A DNA stretch of 64,000 nt. Source: Hysterangium stoloniferum. Lineage: Eukaryota; Basidiomycota; Agaricomycetes; Hysterangiales; Hysterangiaceae. Where the stretch lies: the NCBI GenBank assembly GCA_015178975.1, contig WHVD01000080.1:1-64000 (forward strand), in the 5' to 3' direction. Each line of letters begins with the position of its first letter. Position 1 is the first letter of the stretch. This document shows positions 1-9,320 of the stretch, in pieces. Made by a program: the position numbers and the translations under genes. A model generated the notes under the pieces. That model ran no database searches. It saw only the letters and a list, made by a program, of their open reading frames with translations, and was not told the origin of the DNA.

Positions 1-436
1 CTGCCTCAATACCAGTCAGGATCCAAACTGCAGCAGCTAAAAATATTCCAGATACGTAAGAACCCCAAGCCAAAGCTACAGGCACTAAACATGCCAATGA
101 ATATGCCAGAGCATGGGATGGAGTAACAGACGAAGCGGTGTGAACGATCATTGGCGTAGTAAACGTTGGCGAGTGATCATAATGACCAGGCGTGGTAGGC
201 ATGACATCGCGACTGAAAGTGGGAGAGGAAAGCGAAGAAAGCGATGATGAGAGCAACGAGGAAGAAATGACCGAGTATTTAAATCGCTCAGCAAACTGAG
301 ATATGGCGGTTTGTTTAGGAGGTGTCACACACTTCAGCAAGCACTGCACCGTCGAAAAAAGGATTAAGACAGCTAAAAAGAAGTAGAAGTAGTGAAGGCA
401 CCTCAAAAGGACGCTTAAACCAAATTGAGATGGCAT
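1..436 (-). CDS. Partial membrane protein, runs off the left edge
   Basis: An open frame of 145 codons starts at the ATG at 436-434 and reads leftward without a stop to base 1, so the 3' part lies outside the window. I do not recognise the family. The predicted product has a hydrophobic segment at about residues 13-34 (rich in F, L, Y and V), a polar Ser-rich stretch at about 55-75, and two more hydrophobic stretches from about 108 to 143, so it is probably an integral membrane protein with at least three membrane spans. There is no clear cleavable signal peptide. It is divergent from ATP4, with 435 bp between the start codons. An intron inside this stretch cannot be excluded, and a shorter minus-strand frame (515-315) overlaps the start region. 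The open length and the hydrophobic pattern are the only support. Confidence 0.5.
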   Translation of the reverse strand, partial: MPSQFGLSVLLRCLHYFYFFLAVLILFSTVQCLLKCVTPPKQTAISQFAERFKYSVISSSLLSSSLSSLSSPTFSRDVMPTTPGHYDHSPTFTTPMIVHTASSVTPSHALAYSLACLVPVALAWGSYVSGIFLAAAVWILTGIEA

Positions 437-871
437 TTGGGCGATTATAATGAACGTTTTCTGGAATACTATTGAACTCTGATGGGGTCGCGAACTCGTG
501 TATTCCACCTGGCATAAGTTCTGGAAGATCACCCGATTCTATTGTAGCTGAAGGTTAGCGCATTCGACGCAACATGAACGAAATAAAAAGCACCTCTCAG
601 ATAATGTTCGATTGGGTGGTCATCAAACAAGGCCTGGGCCATATGTGGATGATATAAATATACTAGAGAGAGATTTAATTAATGGGGTCGTGACCAGCGG
701 GGCGACCAGACGGGGCAGTAGATATGACGAGAAGCCTCAATTATTACTGAGGGAGGGCAAGAGCTTTGAGCAAACCCTAGCTTGGATCTCACAACAAACT
801 CCGCTATCCAGAGTCTATTTGGCTATGTTTGTCCGGCGCCTTTGAATATTTCTCCAGACAACAGAACGACG
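437..871. promoter_or_regulatory. Divergent intergenic region between membrane-protein gene and ATP4
   Basis: These 435 bp separate two divergent starts and must hold both promoters. No strong TATA box is placed at a usual distance from either ATG. The stretch just before the ATP4 start (848-871) is pyrimidine/A-rich, as in fungal leaders. Short open frames here show no recognisable protein and are not called. Confidence 0.4.
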
Positions 872-1925
872 ATGGCCTCCCGCCTCGCTGCCTCACTTAG
901 AGGCTCATGTATGTTCCTTATTATCTTTGATCTAATGCTATATTCTCATTTTTTGGCATCTTGATCTCACTTTTCCGTCCCCAAGCAGCCCACCTATCAC
1001 GGTATTCTACCCCAACATCTAAGGGAACATTCCAAACACTAACCCTCTTTCGTCCAGTCGTTTATTGACAACTACCGCTGTTCGCCTCACTGCTCGTCCT
1101 CCTTCCGAGCGTGCTTCCGAGATCCTCGAGAAGGTTCCCTCGTCACCCGGTCTCATTACCAAGACTGGCACCGTGGTCATCGGTACTGGCATCCTGGCTA
1201 CTGCTATCTCGCAGGAGCTGTATGTCATGAATGAGGAGACGGTGTTGGCAGTAGGAACCTTTATTATTTTCGCATTCATCGCAAAGGTGTGTACGAAATA
1301 ACGGTCACAAAAATGTGATTGAAGGACGCATGTGTGTAGAGTATTGGTGCACCGTATAAGGAATGGGCAAACGGGCACATCGACGTGAGCACTTTAATGA
1401 CACCCTTCCAGCATTGAATCGAGCCATGCCGCCCTTCTAGAAAATTCGCTCTGTACTTGAAGCGTCACGCGCAGAACATACTCAAGCTGTCAAGGACCGT
1501 ATCGATTCTGTAGGACAGCTCAAAGACGTCGTTGACATCACCAAAGCTCTGTTCACACTTTCTAAGGTATTTTTTCACTCCTGTCCCTGTCTGCCGTTTA
1601 CATTTAATATACGTTCCGCGCAGGAAACCGCGCAATTGGAAGCCGAAAATTTTACTCTCCGTCAACAAGTCAACATTGCTTCGGAGCTCAGATCCGTCCT
1701 CGACTCATGGGCCCGTTTCGAGCAACAGGCTAAAGAGGCCGAACAGGCTGACCTCGCTAAGTCTATTATAGACAAGGTAATGAAGAATATTCAGGATGAG
1801 AAGACACAGAAGGAAATTCTGTCGAATGCAGTTGCAGAAATAGAGCGTAAGTATATTACATTTTGTTAGCAAGGGTATATCTGGTTGACGATTTACTAGA
1901 ATTAGTCAAAGCGAAAGCTATCTAA
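872..1925 (+). CDS. ATP4: Mitochondrial F1Fo ATP synthase subunit 4 (subunit b), six exons
   Basis: Subunit b is the peripheral stalk of the mitochondrial ATP synthase. It is anchored in the inner membrane by two helices, and its long helix holds the F1 head against rotation. Exons read from the sequence are 872-908, 1024-1286, 1340-1384, 1441-1566, 1624-1846 and 1900-1925. Introns are 115, 53, 56, 57 and 53 bp, each GT...AG. The product is 239 residues, close to the usual fungal precursor length (yeast about 244). The N-terminus MASRLAASLR is a typical basic mitochondrial targeting start. Residues about 35-50 read SERASEILEKVPSSPG, followed by the hydrophobic pair GTVVIGTGILATAISQELYV and a second membrane helix, then the long charged helix with AEHTQAVKDRIDSV and the C-terminus QLVKAKAI. 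All intron phases are consistent. It is the only clearly functional host gene seen complete in the window. Confidence 0.95.
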
Positions 1926-2920
1926 ACCTTGTAAATAGAATGAATTTTTGACAGGCGTGATCCTGACGTAAACGTGCTTGCAGAAGGTACGACTTGATCT
2001 GCTCTGGTGTGTGAGGCGTATGTCAGAGAGCGAGATAAGTTGCATTGTAATTGAAGTTAGCAGGTTCAAGCTTTGTCAAATAACGAAGTCAGATACCTTT
2101 TTCCACATTCAACTTCACACTTTCCTAACGTATACCATTCCGCAAAGACTCGTCTTCACTTCCTCACCCTCCAAAATTATGGGCTCAGGTTTCCAGGACA
2201 CCTCAAAATTTGCTTGCATCATACATTTTTTTTTAGTGCACCGTTGAACCCAGGCTTCTGGTCAGTGACGGGTTGCTATCACAAAGTGGATCCCTTATCT
2301 CTTCCTCTTAATGTTGTTCTTATTATTATCTACTCCACTCAGCAGACGACTCTCAATACGTTAACGTACTCACGGCGTTGTAGGACCTTATACTTAGTTA
2401 TCGAGTAACTAGGGATAGAAAACCGAGTCCCGAGATTAGCTTGGGTAGATGGGATGTGGATTGGTCTGTTCTGCTCAAACTGAAAGTGCATTTTGTTTTA
2501 TTTGATGTTTGTGTAAGCCTAGTGCCCCAGTCTTATACATTCACTTTTGTTCACAATCACCTTTTGTTTGCATTTGCCTTTGTTGTTCTGTTTGCATGTG
2601 ATCACAGCATCCAGTATATATGTAGCCTAGGAGTTTTCCTTCCTTTCCTTACTGTATGCTACTGAAAGCCCATTGTCAAATGGGCTCACAGGTAGGTCAC
2701 ACAAGTTGTGAAGGATAGGCTGTGAACAGCACAATATTCCATAAGGAAACTGAGTATTACTTTAATTCTTTATTTTTTCTATATTTTATATTATTTTTCC
2801 TTCACTTCAAATACAAGATACATCTTGCATTTAGTGGTGTAAAAGTCCATGATGCTTGTGGGCACATGAGCACCCACAAGCCCACAACAGTGACACTTAT
2901 AACTGTAGTAGTTACAATAG
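1926..2920. other. ATP4 downstream intergenic DNA, no gene seen
   Basis: About 1 kb between ATP4 and the first LTR. It is AT-rich with a run of T at about 2226. Short open frames exist on both strands but none shows a domain, a plausible splice structure or a repeat. It should contain the ATP4 3' UTR and poly(A) site. I see nothing else. Confidence 0.6.
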
Positions 2921-3550
2921 TGTGAAGAGTTGTGGAAGTTCTGACCACTCTATATATGAAGAATATTGACTGTGTAGGTACAACACAACAAGTATATTGA
3001 CTATCAAAGTACAATATAGATAATAAACTAGTTTTAGTCAACTTAGTAGTTGTTAGACAACTGAGATGACTAAAAGAGAATGTAATCAACTTTTACAGTA
3101 TGCTTCTAAGGGGTAAGTTAACAGAGTAATGAACTGAAGGGGAAGAAGGTTAAATGAGTAATATGAGTTGTGAGTTGAAACTGATTGTGATTTGGGCTTT
3201 GACTATTCAGTACAAAGCTTTAAAAGCAGTTGGTAGTTCAAGTTGGAAGCCATTCAATATGGCTGAGATGATACCCCAGTCATGACTTACAGAACACTAG
3301 AAAAGGTGTCTGGGTAAGTCATGGTTGTGGGATAAAAAGTGTCTGAGTTTCATTACAGGCACTAAAGTACATTGGTCTAGTATGTATGCATCCACAAGAG
3401 TCTATGTACCCACAGGAGTACATAGATCGTCGAACTAATATATGCATATGATAAAATAGATAAAATAGAGAGAAATAGAAATAATAATTGAAATATAGTG
3501 TGGGCCTGTCTGGGCTATATTTTGGAATATATTTCACAGTACCTCTCACA
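2921..3550 (-). repeat. LTR-A, diverged copy (leftmost repeat)
   Basis: 630 bp, reading on the minus strand from TGTGAGAGGTACTG at 3550 to the end CTCTTCACA at 2921. It matches the other LTR-A copies along its length but is clearly more diverged, so it is an old insertion. Directly to its right (3551-3611) is a purine tract, read on the minus strand as ...CTGGGGGGCAC, so this is the 3' LTR of a minus-strand element. It marks the boundary between gene space and the repeat cluster. Confidence 0.85.
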
Positions 3551-3611
3551 GTGCCCCCCAGTTTGAAGAGCTATGTCAAAGAAGGTGTTGAAGGATGTTT
3601 GGAACTCCTCC
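3551..3611 (-). mobile_element. Polypurine tract and last 61 bp of an LTR-A element
   Basis: Read on the minus strand this is the end of the accessory gene region followed by the polypurine tract CTGGGGGGCAC next to the 3' LTR at 3550. The same 61 bp recur at 7951-8010. It is cut at 3611 by the next LTR-A. Confidence 0.75.
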
Positions 3612-4636
3612 TGTGAAGAGTGGTGGAAGTTCTGACCATTCTATATACGAAGAATATCGACTGTTTAGGTACGACACCAGGATGTATTGACTGTCTAAGT
3701 CTAATACAGACTGAACGCGTATTGACTGCTTAGTTCAATACGGTAGAGAGAAGTAGCTATCTAAAGTAAGGTAGAGAGCTAGAACGAATAAGTAGAATTG
3801 ACTGTTAAGTGCGATTCTGAACGACTGCTCGAGTGCAAGTAAAGTAACTAGAGAGTCGAATAATCGAGTAGCGTGGTTGTAGTCCACGTGGGTTGAGATA
3901 AGGATTGAGTTTCAACTGGTACAGTTCGAAACTCTAATTGAGTGGGTAGCTAAAGCCCATCTGTGACGGTCGAGATGATACACCAATCACAACTTACAGG
4001 ACACTAACAGGTGTGAGAGGTATGGCGAAATACACTCAGGAAATATAGTCGGATGAGCTCTTACTATATCTCCTTTATTATTTCTATTTTCTCTCTTTTA
4101 TTATATCTATAATTAGTTCGACGACCTATGTATGCGTGTTATGTATTTCTAAGTTTTTTCCAATTTTTTAAACAATTTCCCCTAACAAATTGCGAAAACA
4201 AATATTCAAATGTAATTATATTGCGACGATTAAATTGTACAATATTTGTTTGATTTATCCTGAATTTATACAATTTACTTTGTATTTTTATCTAATAAAT
4301 TGAGCAAGTAATTGAATTTCTACTTTTTATTCTTTTTTGATTAATATGTCGGCGACTCAGCGCTTATTCACAACGCGCGAGTAATCATGTGACATTCACA
4401 TGATATTTCAAACTCCGACGCCGACAAAACGCGATTTGAAATACTCGCGCATTATCAAGGCGAAATATATATATATTTTTATATTATTATAATAAAATAT
4501 TATATTTATAACTAACTAAAAGTAAATATAATAATTATATAATAATATAAAACCGGCCTGGCGTTTATTACACGGCGCGCGGGAAAATCGTCACAACGAG
4601 TGACAACCGTCATAACAGGTGACAGTTGTCACAAGG

Positions 4637-5795
4637 GCGCGCGACGGTCACAGAGGCGCGCGACGGTCACAGAGGCGCGCGACGGTCACAGAGGCGCGCG
4701 ACGGTCACAGAGGCGCGCGACGGTCACAGAGGCGCGCGACGGTCACAGAGGCGCGCGACGGTCACAGAGGCGCGCGACGGTCACAGAGGCGCGCGACGGT
4801 CACAGAGGCGCGCGACGGTCACAGAGGCGCGCGACGGTCACAGAGGCGCGCGACGGTCACAGAGGCGCGCGACGGTCACAGAGGCGCGCGACGGTCACAG
4901 AGGCGCGCGACGGTCACAGAGGCGCGCGACGGTCACAGAGGCGCGCGACGGTCACAGAGGCGCGCGACGGTCACAGAGGCGCGCGACGGTCACAGAGGCG
5001 CGCGACGGTCACAGAGGCGCGCGACGGTCACAGAGGCGCGCGACGGTCACAGAGGCGCGCGACGGTCACAGAGGCGCGCGACGGTCACAGAGGCGCGCGA
5101 CGGTCACAGAGGCGCGCGACGGTCACAGAGGCGCGCGACGGTCACAGAGGCGCGCGACGGTCACAGAGGCGCGCGACGGTCACAGAGGCGCGCGACGGTC
5201 ACAGAGGCGCGCGACGGTCACAGAGGCGCGCGACGGTCACAGAGGCGCGCGACGGTCACAGAGGCGCGCGACGGTCACAGAGGCGCGCGACGGTCACAGA
5301 GGCGCGCGACGGTCACAGAGGCGCGCGACGGTCACAGAGGCGCGCGACGGTCACAGAGGCGCGCGACGGTCACAGAGGCGCGCGACGGTCACAGAGGCGC
5401 GCGACGGTCACAGAGGCGCGCGACGGTCACAGAGGCGCGCGACGGTCACAGAGGCGCGCGACGGTCACAGAGGCGCGCGACGGTCACAGAGGCGCGCGAC
5501 GGTCACAGAGGCGCGCGACGGTCACAGAGGCGCGCGACGGTCACAGAGGCGCGCGACGGTCACAGAGGCGCGCGACGGTCACAGAGGCGCGCGACGGTCA
5601 CAGAGGCGCGCGACGGTCACAGAGGCGCGCGACGGTCACAGAGGCGCGCGACGGTCACAGAGGCGCGCGACGGTCACAGAGGCGCGCGACGGTCACAGAG
5701 GCGCGCGACGGTCACAGAGGCGCGCGACGGTCACAGAGGCGCGCGACGGTCACAGAGGCGCGCGACGGTCACAAAGGCGCGCGACGGTCACACAG
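4637..5795. repeat. 19-bp GC-rich minisatellite, about 61 copies
   Basis: The unit is GCGCGCGACGGTCACAGAG. Units from 4637 to 5757 are identical (59 copies). Those at 5758 and 5777 each carry changes in the last bases, and a partial, changed unit follows. Because 19 is not a multiple of three and the unit has no stop codon on the plus strand, all three forward frames are open for 400-450 codons. That openness is a by-product, not evidence of a protein. Near-perfect identity means recent expansion. Confidence 0.97.
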
Positions 5796-5801
5796 GCGCG
5801 C

Positions 5802-5826
5802 GACTGTCACAACGCGCGTGACAGTC
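5802..5826. other. Perfect 9-bp inverted repeat at the minisatellite edge
   Basis: GACTGTCAC (5802-5810) and GTGACAGTC (5818-5826) can pair around a 7-base loop rich in CG. A related but weaker inverted repeat (GTGACAAC / GTTGTCAC) lies just before the array at about 4600-4632. Both flank the 19-bp repeats. Confidence 0.8.
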
Positions 5827-5916
5827 ACAAGACGCGAAGGGTGTCATGCGCGCGCACAGGCGCGAGAGCATTATGTCATCATATATGCTACTGCAACAAA
5901 AACAGGAAACTCTCTG

Positions 5917-6140
5917 GAACATTCCAGTGGCTTCCAATGGAACATTAGTTAATAGGTACTAATATTAGATAGAATATTGTAGAATATTCTATAAAATTCT
6001 ACAATGTTCCATTATGCCAAGAATATTCTATAGTGTCTTAGAAGTAGTTAGAACCTTCCACAATGCTCTAGAAAATTCTAGAAAATTCTAAATGACATCA
6101 CTCCTCCCAGAATGACATCATTAAATCTTCTAGAATCTTC
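5917..6140 (+). promoter_or_regulatory. Cluster of heat shock elements in the giant LTR
   Basis: Heat shock factor binds inverted nGAAn units. Matching pairs GAAnnTTC occur at 5917-5924, 5982-5989, 6021-6028 and 6051-6058. At 6071-6088 four units are perfect in spacing and sequence (GAA 6071, TTC 6076, GAA 6081, TTC 6086). At 6128-6140 three are perfect (TTC 6128, GAA 6133, TTC 6138). The site at 5982 extends to four units with one mismatch. The last unit is about 21 bp upstream of the TATA box at 6162. The arrangement is that of a heat-inducible promoter. The function is inferred. Confidence 0.7.
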
Positions 6141-6161
6141 TAAATGTCTCAGACTAAAATG

Positions 6162-6194
6162 TATATAAGGAGCTCAGCTCCAGCCTTGAATAAA
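6162..6194 (+). promoter_or_regulatory. TATA box and adjacent AATAAA of the giant LTR
   Basis: TATATAAGG at 6162-6170 follows the heat shock elements, and AATAAA lies about 20 bp further on (about 6189-6194). Together they suggest a U3/R boundary near 6190, with about 2.05 kb of U3 to the left and about 1 kb of R-U5 to the right. Confidence 0.6.
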
Positions 6195-6260
6195 AAAATC
6201 AATCATATCATCACATCAACCCACCACATCTGTGTGTGTCACTGCAGCAAGCAGGCTACT

Positions 6261-6634
6261 CCACCCCTATCTGGGCAGTTGGACATCTAATTCCACCTCT
6301 ATCTGAGCTGTTGGAAACCCTTGCCACCTCTATCAGAGTTGTTGGCCCAATCAGATCCCTTGTCACCTCAATCTGAGCTGTTGACTGATCTGCTGTTCCC
6401 CTTGTCACCTCAATCTGAGTTGTTGACTTTTGTTCCCCCTTGCCACTTCTTAATTGAATAGTTGGCTATCTTTTATATATTATTTCCACTTCAGTTAGAG
6501 TTGTTGGTTATCAACTAATAATATATAAATAATCTCATACTATAGTCATCTCTTAATTGAGTACTGATTATTAGTTTTCCCTACATTGTTATTTGTAGTT
6601 TAAGACTTCAGTCACCTCTAGTTGAGTAATTTGA
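6261..6634 (+). ncRNA. Array of nine related hairpins in the giant LTR leader
   Basis: Nine modules start near 6261, 6293, 6324, 6363, 6404, 6443, 6486, 6546 and 6611. Each has the form YCAC, a 3-base stem, a 5-6 base loop, the stem complement, a short spacer, and a closing TGR. Inner stems vary as pairs: CTC/GAG in most, CCC/GGG in module 1, TTC/GAA in module 6. Outer ends vary as pairs too: CCA with TGG in modules 1, 2, 3, 6 and 7, and TCA with TGA in modules 4, 5, 8 and 9. Such paired changes point to selection for, or copying of, a folded RNA or DNA. The array lies downstream of the TATA box, so it would be in the transcript. No known RNA family is recognised. Confidence 0.5.
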
Positions 6635-7950
6635 CTGTTTATTACATTGCAAATAATCCCGTTCCTTTGTTCATTTATTGTGAATCAGTAAAGCATATTC
6701 ACATAAACAAATACTGAGAATATCCTTGCAGAATCCTTAAGACTACATTAAGATCCTGATAAGTTAATATCACAGTAGACCTTGTAGGTTAGTGTAAATA
6801 AAGCATATATTAGCCAAATAGTGTTTTATTCTATATCTAATCTTTTGACCTGTTTATAAATATTTTTACTGTTTGACAAATAGTATAAAATATATATAAA
6901 CTAGCTAGCATTGAAGTTAAATCTAGCTTCGGAATCAGTAAATTGTTATTCTTATTTTAGTGGTTGTTTTTACAGAAAAAGAACAAGCTTGTACAAGCAG
7001 CTCTCAAAACCTTCTTTGCGAAGTAGGGTGCATATATTCAAGTAAACTCTTGACTTCAGAGGTTCTAAGTCTATTTAGGCTGCCACTGATTAATATCAAA
7101 TACTTAAATTATTTTACCTTGCAGTGAATTGAGTATTTGCACATTTTGATAGAGCATTGGACTCCTTTTTCGGAAAATAGTATTAAAATAAGGCTAATAC
7201 ATTACAATGCGGTACATCAACTCTTGTGGGCGCACACATGCCAGACTTATGTATTCTAGTGCCCGTAGTTTAGAACTCAGACACTTTTTACACCGCAACC
7301 ACGACTTACCCAGACACCCATTAGTGTCCTGTAAGTTGTGATTGGTGTATCATCTCGACCGTCACAGACGGGCTTTAGCTATCTACTCTATCAGAGTTTC
7401 GAACTGTACCAGTCGAAACTCAATCCTTATCGCAACTCATGTGGACCACATCCACACTATTCTATTATTCGACTCTCTAGTACTCTACTTTACTCTCGAG
7501 CAGTCATTCAGAATCGCACTTGACAGTCAATTCTACTTATTCGTTTTAGCTCTCTACCTTATTCTAGATAGCTACTTCCTTCTACCGTATTGAACTAAGT
7601 AGTCAATACACGTTCATTCTGTATTAGACTTCGACAGTCAATACATCTTAGTGTCATACCTAAATGGTCGATATTCTTCGTATATAGAACGGTTAGAACT
7701 TCCACTACTCTTCACAACAGGTGTCTGGGTAAGTCATGGTTGCAGTGTAAAAGTGTCTGAGTTCTAAACTACGGGTGCTAGAATACATAGGTCTGGCGTG
7801 TGGGTGCCCACAAGAGTCGATGTACCACATACATAGGTCGTCGAACTAATTATAGATATAATAAAAGAGAGAAAACAGAAATAATAAAAGAAATATAGTA
7901 AGAGCTCATCTGACTATATTTCCTGAGTGTATTTCACCATACCTCTCACA

Positions 7951-8612
7951 GTGCCCCCCAGGTTGAAGAGCTATGTCAAAGAAGATGTCGAAGGACACTT
8001 GGAACTCCTCCCCATGCATCCTGCGATGAACCCCCAAGGTGTAGGATAGCGTTGCCCCAGGCGAGATGATTGGCACGAAAGGAAAGAGCAATGTCCTCCC
8101 ACTTCGAAGCATCATTAACAGATGTCAACCCATCCAGTTTTTGGATCGATGAGACCCAACGACCGTAGGCCTTCTGGCACATTCAAATTATGGCGTGAAC
8201 GCGATCAGCAGAAGCATCAGTAATGCGGGCAATGAGAGGGGGTCGAGGGTGTAGTGATGGCAGGGTAGGAGTGATAAGTGATGTGGAGCTCATGTCTCCC
8301 CCAAGGGGGATTCCTCTCGAGGTGTCTGAATCCGGCAACAGTTGCTCCAACAAGTCAATGAGGTCCACTGCTGAGTGGGTTGGTGTGTGTTCAGGAAGAA
8401 CACAAGAAGAGTTGACAAGTAAGGACCGAAACATGGAGAGTTCCACCCATTCGATATTCTCCGCTAAACACAGCTGTTCCTTAGGGTCATTGACGCATAA
8501 GTAAAATGCACTCATGCGGTCCAACAACGTGAGAGACCCACTATACCCCTGAATATGCCCTTTAAGCAGGGGGTGCCACAGGGTTGGTCCCAGTCGCGTT
8601 AATGTGCGTCCC
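7951..8612 (-). pseudogene. 3' end of accessory gene of a minus-strand LTR-A element
   Basis: Read leftward from 8612, two overlapping frames (8629-8183 and 8182-7976, joined by a frameshift) encode the C-terminal part of the accessory protein seen complete in Element III (26334-28932). Matching landmarks are a helical region with LVDLLE/LIDLLE, a Pro-rich linker, the segment LIARI...VHAII, and a conserved end reading LGGSSQDAWGGVPSVLRHLL just before the stop. The tract CTGGGGGGCAC and the 3' LTR follow directly. The gene is cut at 8612 by the plus-strand LTR of Element I. Its function is unknown. Confidence 0.7.
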
Positions 8613-9242
8613 TGTGAGAGGTATGGCAAAATACACTCGGGAAATATAGTCGGATGAGCTCTTACTATATTTCCTTTATTATTTCTGTTTTCTCTCTTTT
8701 ATTATATCTATAATTAGTTCGACGACCTATGTATGTGGTACATCGACTCTTGTGGGTGCACACACGCCAGACTTATGTATTCTAGCTCCCGTAGTTTAGA
8801 ACTCAGACACTTTTTACACCACAACCACGACTTACCCAGACACCTGTTAGTGTCCTGTAAGTTGTGATTGGTGTATCGTCTCGACCGTCACAGATGGGCT
8901 TTAGCTATCTACTCAATCTGAGTTTCGAACTGTACCAGTCGAAACTCAATCCTTATCTCAACCTGCGTGGACTACATCCACGCTACTCTATTATCCGACT
9001 CTCTAGTTACTCTACTTTGCACTTGAGCAGTCATTCAGAATCGCACTTAACAGTCGATTCTACTTATTCGTTCTAGCTATCTACTTACTTTAGATAGCCA
9101 CTTCTCTCTACTGTATTGAACTAAGCAGTCAATACGTGTTCAGCCTGTATTAGACTTAGACAGTCAATACATCGTGGTATCGTACCTAAACGGTCGATAT
9201 TCTTCGTATATAGAACGGTTAGAACCTCTACCACTCTTCACA
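8613..9242 (+). repeat. LTR-A, 5' LTR of Element I
   Basis: 630 bp from TGTGAGAGGTATGG to CTCTTCACA. The sequence GTGGTGATCCAAGC starts at 9243 and is the primer-binding site position, so this is a 5' LTR. It contains five hairpins of the shared module (8920-8947, 9038-9060, 9113-9135, 9147-9170 and 9178-9199) and an 11-bp inverted repeat near the start (AAATATAGT...ACTATATTT). Confidence 0.92.
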
Positions 9243-9320
9243 GTGGTGATCCAAGCTGGACCGCTCTTTCCCTACAAAGAAAAAACGATATCTTATGACT
9301 ATAAGCTTCTAAGCATGTAA

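Larger units (their letters stand above)
4137..7206 (+). mobile_element. Giant solo LTR (3.07 kb) with TG...CA ends
   Basis: The insert begins TGTTATGTATTTC and ends AATACATTACA, and is bounded by a perfect 5-bp duplication ATGCG. These three features define an LTR integration product. It has no internal region, so it is a solo LTR, and at 3070 bp it is about five times longer than the other LTRs here. In order it holds AT-rich DNA (4137-4555), a GC-rich 19-bp minisatellite (4637-5795), an HSE-rich promoter (5917-6140), a TATA box (6162), an AATAAA at about 6189, a hairpin array (6261-6634) and an AT-rich tail. The parent element family is not otherwise present, except for the last 120 bp of this LTR at 60699-60821. 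The orientation is taken from the TATA box and poly(A) signal. Confidence 0.85.
4012..7716 (+). repeat. LTR-A solo, inserted in a minus LTR-A and itself split
   Basis: Starts TGTGAGAGGTATGG at 4012 and ends CTCTTCACA at 7716. Its two pieces are 4012-4136 and 7207-7716. No internal region is attached, so it is a solo LTR left by recombination. The target duplication is ACAGG. It is interrupted by the giant LTR at 4137-7206, whose own duplication is ATGCG (4132-4136 and 7207-7211). Confidence 0.9.
3612..7950 (-). repeat. LTR-A, 3' LTR of a minus-strand element, split by nested insertions
   Basis: Minus-strand LTR-A in two pieces, 3612-4011 and 7717-7950. The right piece ends ...ACCTCTCACA at 7950 next to a polypurine tract (7951-7968), so it is the 3' LTR of the fragment at 7951-8612. 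The split is caused by a plus-strand LTR-A (4012-7716). The five bases ACAGG flank that insertion on both sides (4007-4011 and 7717-7721). Confidence 0.85.

Noticed and set aside
4637-5795. Possible CRISPR array
   Set aside because: The repeats are directly adjacent with no variable spacers, and the genome is eukaryotic.
4600-5952. Three overlapping forward open frames of 400-450 codons with 19-residue repeats
   Set aside because: They are the three phases of the 19-bp minisatellite, which lacks stop codons. There is no non-repetitive coding sequence or homology.
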